Assembly: GCA_903919145.1 (NCBI GenBank)
Contig: CAIXGW010000239.1
Span: 1 to 34,465, forward strand
Reading direction: 5' to 3'
DNA from: an uncultured Myxococcales bacterium
GTDB lineage: Bacteria > Myxococcota_A > UBA9042
Length of the DNA stretch: 34,465 nucleotides
A program made the translations under genes and the position numbers. The notes under the pieces are model-generated. The model worked only from the letters and a program-made list of their open reading frames with translations, did not search any database and was not told where the DNA came from. Below are positions 25,243 to 34,000 of the stretch, piece after piece; the stretch's first letter is position 1, and every line of letters starts with the position of its first letter.

Positions 25243-25806
25243 CTAGCGCAGCATCGCTCCGTGCATCAGGGGATTGGCCTGTGGGCGAAACGGCGGCAGC
25301 CACCGCGGCGACTCGCTGGCGTCGGCGCCATCTTGCACTTCCATCAGCACGCCGTGCAGGTGGCGGGTCAGCCGCAGTCGCCGCGGCGCCGTGCCTCCCA
25401 CCAGGTCCATCAGACCCGACCGATCGGCATCGACGTACGTCCAATTCTCCAGGGCAAAAGAGCCGCGCAGTGGCCGTTTGGCGCTGATCGCCCGCCGGGC
25501 TTCGGCCACGGCCTTCTCAAACGCCAGGTCGGAGAGGAGCCACAGGTTGAGACCGCCATCGGCGCCGCGCACCACGTGGCGTTGGGCGATGGGGGCAATC
25601 AGCGCCTGGGCGGCCGCTTCCAGCTCGGTCCTGGGGGCCAGGTCGGCCTGATCGACGGCAGCGGGAGAGGCGGCGGCGCGCTCGGCCTCTCCTGCCAGCG
25701 CCGAATTCGCCACCAGTGCCGACGCACAGGCCGCGGCCCATGCCGCCCAGCGCTGCGTTTGGCGTCGCCGATTGGTCAATTCTGCTGTCTGCTGCTGGTC
25801 GCCCAT
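25243..25806 (-). CDS. Small exported protein of unknown function
   Basis: 187 aa from the ATG at 25806, with GGGGG five bases upstream. A charged N-terminus is followed by the hydrophobic stretch WAAWAAACASALVANSALA and a plausible signal peptidase I site (ALA-GE). The mature part includes an Ala-rich helix (TELEAAAQALIAPIAQRHVV), a segment LENWTYVDADRSGLMDLVGG and a strand LRLTRHLHGVLMEVQD. I recognise no family. It is convergent with the tolA-like gene (134-bp gap) and divergent from the 635-aa lipoprotein gene. Opposite-strand open frames here lack a signal or ribosome-binding site. Confidence 0.65.
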   Translation of the reverse strand: MGDQQQTAELTNRRRQTQRWAAWAAACASALVANSALAGEAERAAASPAAVDQADLAPRTELEAAAQALIAPIAQRHVVRGADGGLNLWLLSDLAFEKAVAEARRAISAKRPLRGSFALENWTYVDADRSGLMDLVGGTAPRRLRLTRHLHGVLMEVQDGADASESPRWLPPFRPQANPLMHGAMLR

Positions 25807-25904
25807 CCGTACCCCCGTGTGCTTTTGAGTGTAGCAGGGCGCTCTTGAGCGCGCCAGCCGGGGGTGTGTCTTGGAAATTGCCAGAACTGCTGTGGTTTTT
25901 CGCC

Positions 25905-25933
25905 TTGACGGGTCCTTGTCGCGCGACTATCAT
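25905..25933 (+). promoter_or_regulatory. Sigma70-type promoter for the 635-aa lipoprotein gene
   Basis: TTGACG (25905-25910), an exact 17-bp spacer, then TATCAT (25928-25933). Transcription would begin near 25940, leaving a leader of about 85 nt before the ATG at 26025. A small inverted repeat, GCGCTC-TT-GAGCGC at 25839-25852, sits upstream between the divergent genes and might be an operator. Confidence 0.6.
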
Positions 25934-26024
25934 GCGGCGCTCGGCAGAGGACGTCCCTGTGCCGTACCCGCTTTTGGCCCCATGCTCCCACGGCAGCTCT
26001 GGCTTGTCTGTCGGTAGGTTGACC

Positions 26025-27932
26025 ATGACCCTTCGTCTTCTCGCGCACCGCGCCGCCTCTTCCGCAGCCCTTGCCTGTCTCGTCGTCGCCGCCGCTGCGC
26101 CGCTGACTGGCTGTGAAAAGGGCGAGAAGTCGTGCCGTTACTACAGCATGGTGATGGTGGCCAAGGGCGCCAATCTCAAGAAAAAATCGCAGCAGCTTGA
26201 GATCATCAAGAACCTGCCAAGCAAAGAGCAGCTCAAGTGCGACGACCCGGCCGTCTTTGAGCGCTTGGCCGCGACCATGGAAACCAAGGAGTTGCGCCCG
26301 CAGGTGGTGGCGACCGTGGAAAACATTGGCCGAGCTAGCAAGAGCCTGCGCGCCAAGTCTGAGAAGCTGCTGGTCAAGGCCCTGGCCACCGAAGACACGG
26401 CCGGCCAAGCCGCCCAGACCATCCGCACTTGGCGCATTGAGACCGCTGAGTCGGGGCGCGACCCGTGGTTTCCCACCAAGGAGACCACCAAGGCTTTGGC
26501 CGACTGGACCAAGAAGTACAAGAAAGAGACCCGCGCCGCGCTGGTTGAGGCCCTGTTTGTGTCGCTGGCCGACGCCGAAGCCCGCCGCGAGTACGAGGAT
26601 CTGCTGATCGAGCTGGCCGCTACCGACCCGGGCGAGCAGGGGCTGGAAACCAACCTCAAGGCCCTGTCTTACCTGACCGAACTGTACCGCGCAGACGCTG
26701 GCAAGCCAAAGACGATCAAAGACAGCGCCTTTGAAGCCTTTGTTCGCTCGCTCTACACCCGCGATGCCGTCCGCGCAGAGACCTTCATGGCCGGTCGTCT
26801 GGCCCTTGCCAATGTCGATACGGGCAAGCTGGCCAAGAAGATGATCGCCATCTACACCCAAAAAGACCCGGAATTCGAGAAGTGGGGCAAAGAGTACGGC
26901 CTGGCCGAGTGGGAGTGGAAGGAAGGGCCCAAGGCCATTCAGATCCTGGCCGACCTTCACGAGCCCTCGACCGCCGGCGACTTGGTGGCTGCGGTCAGCA
27001 AGGCCATCGACGCCGAGACCGCGCCCGCCGACTACGCGATCAAGAACAAGCAGCTGCCGTGGCAGTCCTACATCATGAGCCGGGTACAGATGACCATGTG
27101 GGCCCTGGCCAGCATGGGCGAAGGCCTCAACCCCGTGGCCGACAAGATCGGCGAAGTCGCCGCCGCCCGCGGGCTCACCGTCGAGCAGCGCACTCTGCCT
27201 TTCATTGCGCTGGCGATCGCCGGTCCGACCAACGGCTGGGCTTCGATGCTCAAGGCCTATGAGACCATCGTGGACAATGAGAAGCCCGACTTCCTGACCC
27301 CGCTGTCCTACATGGTCGAGCCAGAGAACATGGACGAGTGGAACGCCAAGGTCGCCGGCAACAAGGCCGAAGGCGTGCAGAAGGGGCTGGCCGATGCCGT
27401 GCTCAAGGGCCGCCTCAATGTGACCATCGAGTGCAAGAAGGGCTGGGATGCCGCGGCGGATGATGCCGGCAAGACCAACGCTTTGCTCGCATGCTACAAG
27501 GGCTTTTTGACCACCGGTGATGACGTGGCCAAGGAGAAGGCGGCGATCGGCTTGTACCACCTGGGCGTGCGCAAGAACGCCGAGGTGCTGCCGCTGCTGG
27601 CCGAAGCGCTCAACAAGGCGCCGGCGACCTCGACCACCCTGCGCCAGATCATCGTGTCGGCCTTCAAGGGCCTGGCCAAGCCGCAGCACAGCCAGCTGGT
27701 CTACAACCTCAAAGAGGCGCAGGTGGCCGTTCCCAACGCCCAGAGCTGGATCTGGGACCTGGAAGTCCTGACTTCGCAGCTGCTGCAGAAGGCGGGCGCG
27801 CTGCCCGTTGGCAACATTCCGGCAGTGGGTTCGCAGGTTGCGCCAGAGAAGGCCGCTGAGGCCGCCGCTCCCGCCGTCCCCGCCGCCCCCGCCGCAGACA
27901 AGCCTGCCGCTGCGGCCCCGGCCGCCAAGTAG
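26025..27932 (+). CDS. Large helical lipoprotein of unknown function
   Basis: 635 aa from the ATG at 26025, with TAGG about six bases upstream. N-terminal lipoprotein signal with lipobox LTGC (Cys30). The body is almost entirely predicted helix, rich in Lys, Ala and Glu, with repeated units of about 35-45 residues reminiscent of HEAT/armadillo-type solenoids (for example AEVLPLLAEALNKAPATSTT and ETRAALVEALFVSLADAEAR). It ends in an Ala/Pro-rich tail of roughly 35 residues after 600. A solenoid lipoprotein of this kind would be expected to act as a scaffold on the outer or inner membrane; no specific function can be named. It probably starts a plus-strand transcription unit from the promoter at 25905. 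A long opposite-strand open frame covering it is a composition artefact. Confidence 0.85.
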   Translation: MTLRLLAHRAASSAALACLVVAAAAPLTGCEKGEKSCRYYSMVMVAKGANLKKKSQQLEIIKNLPSKEQLKCDDPAVFERLAATMETKELRPQVVATVENIGRASKSLRAKSEKLLVKALATEDTAGQAAQTIRTWRIETAESGRDPWFPTKETTKALADWTKKYKKETRAALVEALFVSLADAEARREYEDLLIELAATDPGEQGLETNLKALSYLTELYRADAGKPKTIKDSAFEAFVRSLYTRDAVRAETFMAGRLALANVDTGKLAKKMIAIYTQKDPEFEKWGKEYGLAEWEWKEGPKAIQILADLHEPSTAGDLVAAVSKAIDAETAPADYAIKNKQLPWQSYIMSRVQMTMWALASMGEGLNPVADKIGEVAAARGLTVEQRTLPFIALAIAGPTNGWASMLKAYETIVDNEKPDFLTPLSYMVEPENMDEWNAKVAGNKAEGVQKGLADAVLKGRLNVTIECKKGWDAAADDAGKTNALLACYKGFLTTGDDVAKEKAAIGLYHLGVRKNAEVLPLLAEALNKAPATSTTLRQIIVSAFKGLAKPQHSQLVYNLKEAQVAVPNAQSWIWDLEVLTSQLLQKAGALPVGNIPAVGSQVAPEKAAEAAAPAVPAAPAADKPAAAAPAAK

Positions 27933-28091
27933 CGCTGGCGGCGAGCGCCGTCCTTGCCGTTCGCCCGCCCGCCCGACCGTCAAAAAAATCTGCACCCCTT
28001 GCACCAGCTGCCGCGGTTTTTTGCGCCGGCCGACGATAACTCTTCAGGTCCCAGCTCGGGGCCGGCGGGCTTGCAGCCCAGGAGAGTTGCC

Positions 28092-28793
28092 GTGCAGTAC
28101 TTTCTCAGAATTTGGATGCTATCCCTCGCGCTGGCTGCAGTGAGCCTGTCTGGCTGCGGCGTGGAGCCGCCGCTGCGCTGGGGCGTCGGCGCTGGCCAAC
28201 CAGGGCCCGCCGACGCCGATCCAGCCCAGCTTGCGCCGACGCCAGGTCAGCCGGGCTGCCTGCCGGTGCTGGGCGGCGAGCTGGTCATCAACGAGGTCCT
28301 GGCGCGCCCCGCCGGCCTGGACATCGACGGCGACGGGCTCTCTAACCAGCGCGACGAGGCACTGGAGCTGCGCTTGATCGCCGACGGCCCTCGCCATCTG
28401 GACGGGGTGGCGCTGCGGGTAGCGGGGCAGCAGCGCGGCTACCTGGGTGGCGCCGCCTGCCATCCCCCCGGCACTCTGCTGGTGGTCCTGGGCTCTACGG
28501 CCGGCGGCTGGCCGCCCCAGCCGGGGACCGCTCAACTGCACCTGAGTGCCCAATTGGCGTTGCGAGACGAGGGGGCGGTCTTGGCGCTGCTGGGCCGCGG
28601 CGGCGGTCTGCTGGACCAGGTGACCTATCCAGCCGCCCCAGCAGGGCGCTCGCTGGTCCGCACCCCCGAAGGCAACCGCTGGGCGCCGCTGCTGCCGCAC
28701 CCCAACACCGCGACGGGGGCCGGCCACTCTCTGGGGCTGTGCAGCGACGGGTCCGCCGCCCTTGGTTGTTGGGGCGGGCCAAGCCCCACATAA
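28092..28793 (+). CDS. Lamin-tail-domain (LTD) lipoprotein
   Basis: 233 aa from the GTG at 28092, with GGAGAG about seven bases upstream. Signal peptide with lipobox LSGC (Cys22). After a Pro/Ala-rich spacer the protein has GELVINEVLARP, then a DIDGDGLSNQRDEALEL segment, LDGVALRV, and a PPGTLLVVLG strand. This is the order of strands in bacterial lamin-tail domains, which typically begin with INEV and contain a DxNxDG-like loop followed by an E-L strand. The DIDGDG loop could bind calcium. Two Cys (in AACHPP and GLCSDG) may pair. LTD modules are thought to mediate extracellular or membrane attachment. It lies 159 bp after the preceding gene. Confidence 0.78.
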   Translation: MQYFLRIWMLSLALAAVSLSGCGVEPPLRWGVGAGQPGPADADPAQLAPTPGQPGCLPVLGGELVINEVLARPAGLDIDGDGLSNQRDEALELRLIADGPRHLDGVALRVAGQQRGYLGGAACHPPGTLLVVLGSTAGGWPPQPGTAQLHLSAQLALRDEGAVLALLGRGGGLLDQVTYPAAPAGRSLVRTPEGNRWAPLLPHPNTATGAGHSLGLCSDGSAALGCWGGPSPT

Positions 28794-28862
28794 TTCTGGG
28801 CAAAGGTGCGGGGCTTGCGCTCGCCTGCCACCTGCGGTACATGCGATGGCGGAGGTAGGCCA

Positions 28863-29504
28863 ATGGCAGCACCGCAGAATTCAGCCCCGTCGCCCGAGAC
28901 CCTTGAAGGGGCCAGGCCCGCCGAGTCGTCCAAGTCCAGCGATCAGCTCGGGCAGGCTGAGCGGCGCTTGCGCGAGACTGCCGAGGCGATTATCCGATTG
29001 GTCTGCGAGGACATGGCCCAGTATCCCGAGCGCGAGTTGCGCCGGCGCTTTGTAGACAGCGACGCAGCCGACCAGCTGGGCGAGGCCGAGCTGGCAGAGC
29101 TGCGCCAGGCCGCGCGTCAGCTGGGCAAGCAGATAGCCCAGCGACTGGAGCGAGAGCTGGCTTGGCCGGGCCCGTGGACCCTCTCGGTGGCCGAGACCGC
29201 GGCCGAGGCGGGCGAAGCGCGCCGCAGCCTGCGCGATCTGCCGCTGGTGTGGGGGCCCATCGCCAGCGTCGATGCGCTGCTGGAGCAGATCGCCTTGCAG
29301 TACCGCTTAGGGGCCGACGATCGCCAGCCGGCCGGCTACTCGCCTCCGGCGCGGTTCATCGGCCGGGCCCACCTGCCTGCCTTGACGGACCAGCTGTTCA
29401 AGCAGCTGCGCGAAGTAGAGCACCTGCGCGGTCAGGTCGATGCCGAGTCCGCCGAGTCGCGGCGCCGCCGCCGCGCCGAGCGCTGGGCCAATCCGCAGGA
29501 CTGA
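28863..29504 (+). CDS. Hypothetical soluble protein, Arg/Glu-rich helical
   Basis: 213 aa from the ATG at 28863, with GGAGG seven bases upstream. No signal peptide or membrane segment. The first part is helical (LRETAEAIIRLVCEDMAQYP, then LAELRQAARQLGKQIAQRLE). A middle segment reads WPGPWTLSVAETAAEAGEAR and DLPLVWGPIASVDALLEQIA. The tail is a basic Arg-rich helix (SRRRRRAERW). I recognise no family. Only one base separates its stop from the next start, so the two are almost certainly translated from one message, suggesting a cytoplasmic protein working with the membrane protein that follows. Confidence 0.75.
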   Translation: MAAPQNSAPSPETLEGARPAESSKSSDQLGQAERRLRETAEAIIRLVCEDMAQYPERELRRRFVDSDAADQLGEAELAELRQAARQLGKQIAQRLERELAWPGPWTLSVAETAAEAGEARRSLRDLPLVWGPIASVDALLEQIALQYRLGADDRQPAGYSPPARFIGRAHLPALTDQLFKQLREVEHLRGQVDAESAESRRRRRAERWANPQD

Positions 29505-29505
29505 G

Positions 29506-30531
29506 ATGGCCATGCCCACCCCTCGTGACCCGGCACCCTCCCAACGCGCAGAATTCCTGGCGTTTTGGTGGGCGGTGCCGGCCAAGCGCGCTCAGCTGCT
29601 TGCGCTGTGGCTGGCTTTGCTGTGCGCTCTGGTCTGCGCCCAGTGGTTTCGCCTGGAAAAAGACCTGGCAGCCGCCGATCGCCGGGTAGCGGCCTCGGCG
29701 GAGGTGGCCTACCTGGCGCCCGTGGCGGCCATGCGCATGGCCAGCCTTGGCAACCAGGGGCTGCTGGCGGACCTGCTGTTTCTACGGGCCGCGCACTACT
29801 TTGTGGACCATCTGATCACCGATAGCCGCTTGCCCTGGCTGGACCTGTACTTGCACGGCATGTGGGGCTTGGACGCCCACATCCGCCAGAGCTACCGCTG
29901 GGGCAGCCAGGTCGTCAAGTTTGGCCAGCGCATTGATGACGATGTCGCCCGCCGCGCCAACCGCTTTGCCCGCTTGGGCCTTGAGTATTTTCCGTCGGAC
30001 GCTTGGCTCTACCACGAAATCGCTTTCAACTTGCGCTATGACGTGGCGGCCAAGGACGCCGCAGGCCAAGCCCGACTGCGCGAGCTGGCCCTGCAGTATC
30101 TGGAGTTGGCCTACTCCTTTCCGGGCTTTGCTTTTGATCCAGCCTATTTGGTGCAGCAATACAGCCGCGCCGGCATGGGAGACGACAGCGTTCGCGCCGC
30201 CCTGGCCACCTATTCGCAGGCCACCGAGGCCCAGCGCCAGACCCTGCTGACTATGCTGCTTGATCGCAACAAGGCCGCCCTGGCAGGTCAGCTCGCCTGG
30301 CTTGAGCTGGTGCGTCTGCGCGACTGGCCTTATGCCGGGTCCAGCTTGCCGCTGTGGCTGGGGCCGCGCACCCTGGCCGCGCCGCCTCTGTTGGCCCACC
30401 GGCCAGAAGGCTACTTGCGGCCGCGCCCGACCGACCCGGGGCTGGCCGAACAGTTTGCCCGCATTCCGCTCGAGCCGCTGGTCGAAGACGGCTGGCGGCC
30501 AGACGAAAGGTCTGGTCAGGGCCTGCCCTAG
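29506..30531 (+). CDS. Membrane-anchored TPR-like protein
   Basis: 341 aa from the ATG at 29506, one base after the upstream stop, with AGGA upstream. A cytoplasmic N-terminus is followed by one helix, AQLLALWLALLCALVCAQWF, and the rest should be periplasmic. Helical motifs such as LGNQGLLADLLFLRAAHYF, LDLYLHGMWGLDAHIRQSYR and LGLEYFPSDAWLYHEIAFN match a group of membrane-anchored TPR-like proteins that share an ADxxxLRxxxYF core and a downstream P-x-W-x-x-x-E helix pair. I know no established role for that group. It ends the plus-strand unit. Confidence 0.78.
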   Translation: MAMPTPRDPAPSQRAEFLAFWWAVPAKRAQLLALWLALLCALVCAQWFRLEKDLAAADRRVAASAEVAYLAPVAAMRMASLGNQGLLADLLFLRAAHYFVDHLITDSRLPWLDLYLHGMWGLDAHIRQSYRWGSQVVKFGQRIDDDVARRANRFARLGLEYFPSDAWLYHEIAFNLRYDVAAKDAAGQARLRELALQYLELAYSFPGFAFDPAYLVQQYSRAGMGDDSVRAALATYSQATEAQRQTLLTMLLDRNKAALAGQLAWLELVRLRDWPYAGSSLPLWLGPRTLAAPPLLAHRPEGYLRPRPTDPGLAEQFARIPLEPLVEDGWRPDERSGQGLP

Positions 30532-30743
30532 AGCACCGAAGATAGACCAGCCCCATGCCCGGCAAGGCAGCCGGCGCGAAGGCTTTGGCGCGCGCGGCGA
30601 CCCACCCAACACAGAGTTGGCCGAACTAGGCCAAGGTCTCTGATCGGTGCGATAGCCCGCAAAACCACAACCTTGACGCCGGGTGACCCCAGGTCTGGTT
30701 CACAGGTCTTGGCGACTCTTGCGGCCTGCCGATGGTAGGAGGG

Positions 30744-30817
30744 TCGGGGAGACAGGATTTGAACCTGCGACATTCTGCTCCCAAAGCAGATGCGCTACCA
30801 GACTGCGCTACTCCCCG
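30744..30817 (-). tRNA. tRNA-Pro (UGG anticodon)
   Basis: 74 nt. The acceptor stem CGGGGAG (from 30817) pairs with CTCCCCG (30745-30751), with discriminator A at 30744. D-arm GCGCAGTCTGGTAGCGC, anticodon arm CTGCTTTGGGAGCAG with TGG in the loop, and T-arm CAGGTTCAAATCCTG are all present. The initial C and the stem resemble bacterial proline tRNAs. The 3' CCA is not encoded (ACCC instead), so it must be added after transcription. No tRNA partner lies nearby. Confidence 0.95.
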
Positions 30818-30824
30818 ATTCTCA

Positions 30825-30858
30825 GCCGCTGCAGCACCCTAGGGTGGATAGCAGCGGC
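30825..30858. repeat. Nested palindrome in the tRNA-Pro leader
   Basis: GCCGCTGC (30825-30832) and GCAGCGGC (30851-30858) form a perfect 8-bp outer stem. Inside lies the perfect 12-bp palindrome CACCCTAGGGTG (30835-30846). The structure begins 8 bp upstream of the tRNA 5' end. No T-run follows in either direction. It could be a leader hairpin in the precursor tRNA, the end of transcription from the gene at 31024, or a protein-binding site. Confidence 0.6.
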
Positions 30859-30865
30859 CGGCGCG

Positions 30866-30895
30866 TAGATTGGCGCTTTCGCGCGCCGCCGTCAA
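30866..30895 (-). promoter_or_regulatory. Possible promoter for tRNA-Pro
   Basis: On the minus strand, TTGACG (30895-30890), an 18-bp spacer and AATCTA (30871-30866) are followed by a GC-rich discriminator. A start near 30858 would give a leader of about 40 nt. The -35 is good and the -10 is weak. GC-rich discriminators are typical of stable-RNA promoters under stringent control. Confidence 0.35.
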
Positions 30896-31023
30896 GAGCG
30901 CTTGGTCAAATCCCGCCACTGCCCAACCGTGTGACCGGGCGTGTGCCATGCCCCTACAGCCAACCCCAGGTCCACGGTGGCCTGCCAATGGACCGGGGTC
31001 GGCTGGACTGGCGTCCCTGGGTC

Positions 31024-34000
31024 TTAGGGCTTGTAGCCGCCACCGGTGCCAGGCTGGCCGTACAGGCCGTTGCTGACTTCCAGCTTGTAGCGGCCGCAGG
31101 TGGTGGCCGGCGCGTTGCGGTACACCTTGATGTAGAACCACGCCGAGTTGTCCGCGCACTTCGTGAACTGGAAGCCGCTTGGGATGCACACGCCTTCGGC
31201 ATTGAACGCGCTGCAGTAGGGGCCGTTCCAGCTCGGGCTGTAGTTCCAGCCGTAGTTGCTCTGGTCGAAGCTGTTGCCGGTCTGGCACGGGCACTCGCCC
31301 CACTCAGACCAGGCGTCGGAGTACGGGCCAGAGCCGTCGGTGGCCTTGAAGTTGGTAAACCAGTTGAAGTCCGTGCTGTTGCAGCAGACGGCGTTGGTGC
31401 CGCCGGCCGGGCAGGTGTCGCGCCAGACGTCAAAGGCCACGCCGCCAGGGTTCTTGGTCATCAGCACGCGCAAGTTGAACTGGTCGCAGGCGGCGTAGCC
31501 AGAGTCGGCCAGGTCGCGGGCGTACAGCGAGTACCAGTCCACATCGGTGCCTACCACAATGCCTTCGGCGCTGGCGGTCTTGCCGGTGTCGTACAAAGCG
31601 GTGTCCAGCACCACGGCTTGGCTGCACGAGTCGTTGGGCTCACTGCCGTCCAGGCCGCTGCACTCGCAGCCGTCTGACATCGAGCCGTTCAGATCGTAGT
31701 AGCCAGTTGCACAGCCGATGATCTGGCAGGCGCCAGCCACGCACTTGAAGGTGGCGTTGCTGTCCGTTGGGCAGGCGTCCGAAGAGTTCTCGTCGGTAAT
31801 GGCGTTGCAGTTGTCGTCGAGGTTGTTGCAGGACTCCAGGGCGCCGGGCTTGACCGTCGCGCTGGTGTCGTTGCAGTCGCCACCGCCTTTGCTGCAGGTC
31901 GGCGCTGAGCCCACGGTAATGAGCTTGGCGTCGCAGTAGTCGTCATTGTCGTCGTCGCAGTCTTCGTCAACGGTGTTGTTGCAGTTGTTGTCGCTGCCGT
32001 CGCACAGCTCGGGCTTGCCGGGGGTGCAGGTGGCACAGTTGTCATTGCAGTCGCCGCTGGTGGTGGCCGTAAAGAAGCTGGTCGTGCGGGCGCACACATA
32101 GGCTGCGGTCGCCGACGGGGTCGTGTCCACCCACTTGGCATCGCTGGCCATGTAGACGTAGTCCTCGTCATTGGTGCCGCCGCCAGACGTGCCGTCTTTG
32201 TAGTAGACCTCGACTTCGTTCAGCGTCCAGCTGCTGTAGCTGGTGGCCAGGTAGGACTGGCAAGACCCGCTGCCACAGCTGCCGACTGGGCAGGCGTAGT
32301 TGTAGCCAAAGTACGTGTAGCCGTTCTTCATACCGGAGTCGACGTACAAGTCGTGGCCACCGCCCCACGTCGGGCCATAGCCGTTGTTGTTGTAGGTGCC
32401 GTAGTTGGTGCCACCGCAGGGGCCACCCCAGTTGGACTTGTAGTTGTTCTTGAAGGTGTACAGCCAGGTATTGCCGGGATTGTAGTAGCCGCCGCCAGCC
32501 CAGGTGCCGTGGTTGTAGCCGCCAAACACGTTGCCGTTGTTTTCGCGCAAGACCACCAAAGTCTGGCTCTTGGAGTCGCACTTGGCGTGGAAGGTGCTGG
32601 AGTTAAAGCCATCCTGGGTTCCGCGGTAGCACAGCGTCCACTTCTGGTTGGCGGAGCCCGACCACGCGTTGATCTGCTGCTGCTGGGCGGTGCTCAGCAC
32701 CGTAGAGCCGGCAAAATACTGACCTGTAGGCTCGCCAACGGCCCAGTTGCTGTAGGTCATCGCTGCGCCGTCAGCCCACACGTACGAGCTCTCTACCGCC
32801 GCGTCCGACAAGCCGATCCACACGTTGCCGCTGACGCCGGCCGCATTGGCGGTGTTGCGCACGTAGGTGTTGATGCCCTCGGAGGGGATGGTGGCCAAAT
32901 TGCCGCCCCAGGCTTTGCAGTCGGCCTGTGCATTGACCCAGGTGGTCGGCGTGGTGACCACCTTGAACTGCTTGGCCGATTCGCACAGGCACTGCGTCGA
33001 GCTGCCGCCTACGCCGTCTTGGTCGCCGTCGTAGTAGTAGTTTGTGCAGCCCACCGAGCCCACTTCGTCGATCTTGGCGTCGCAGTTGTTGTCCTGGCCG
33101 TCGCAGATCTCCTTGCTGCCGGGGTTGACGTCGGCACTGGTGTCATTGCAGTCGTTGCCGCCGTTGGGGCAGCCATTGGCCACCACAGAGTAGCAGTAGA
33201 CACTGGCGTCATTGGCAGAGACGCAGTACTCCTTGCCGTTGTACGCCATGTTGTAGATGTAGGGCGCGGTCTTGAAGGTGTCGATGTAGTCGCCGGTGGT
33301 CTTGTTGTAGCGGTAGACGTTGGTGTCGTAGCGGCCGACAAACAGGTCATTGCCAACCACCGCCAGACCGCCGTGCAGCGTGGTGTTGTTGCCGCCGTTC
33401 AGGTTGAGGATCTTGACCTGCTGGCCGGTCATCTTGTCGATCACCCACACCTGCATGCCGCTGGCCTGCATGCCGTAGACGTACTTGCTGTCTGCAGCCA
33501 CGCCGCCGGCCGTGGAGCCAATGTTGAACGACCACACCAAGTTGCCCGTCATGCCGCTCCACTTGCGGATGACGTTGTAGCCCCAGTTGGCGGTGTAGTA
33601 GAAGTCGTCGGTGTCGCCCCACAGCTGCATGATCTCGCCCAAGCCGCTGTTGAAGGAGCCGACCGGCTGGAAGTTCTTGTTGTAGCGGTAGATGGTCGTG
33701 CCGGCCCAGTTGGGGTACCAGTATTCCTGGTACTTGGGGCTGTAGCCGCCGCCGTGGGAGTAGGTCTGCATGTTGATGACATTGCCCACGTATTTTCCGG
33801 GTGTCTCCGATGGCGTGCCGACCACGACCTTGGTGCTGTCGCAGTAGCCGTCGCCGTCATCGTCGCAGCCGTCGTCGGCAGTGGCGTCGCAATTGTTGTC
33901 TTTGCCGTCGCAGATTTCCGCGGCGCCTGGGTTGACCATCTTGTCGTTGTCGACGCAGTCGTCGCCCAGGTTGCAGTCGTCCTTCATCAGCGAGTAGCAG

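Noticed and set aside
25776..28004. Minus-strand 742-codon open frame
   Set aside because: It overlaps a plus-strand lipoprotein that has a promoter, a ribosome-binding site and a lipobox. The antisense product is compositionally odd and has no domain.
27999..28040. Promoter upstream of the LTD lipoprotein (TTGCAC ... GATAAC)
   Set aside because: Spacing between the two hexamers is about 30 bp, too long for a sigma70 promoter.
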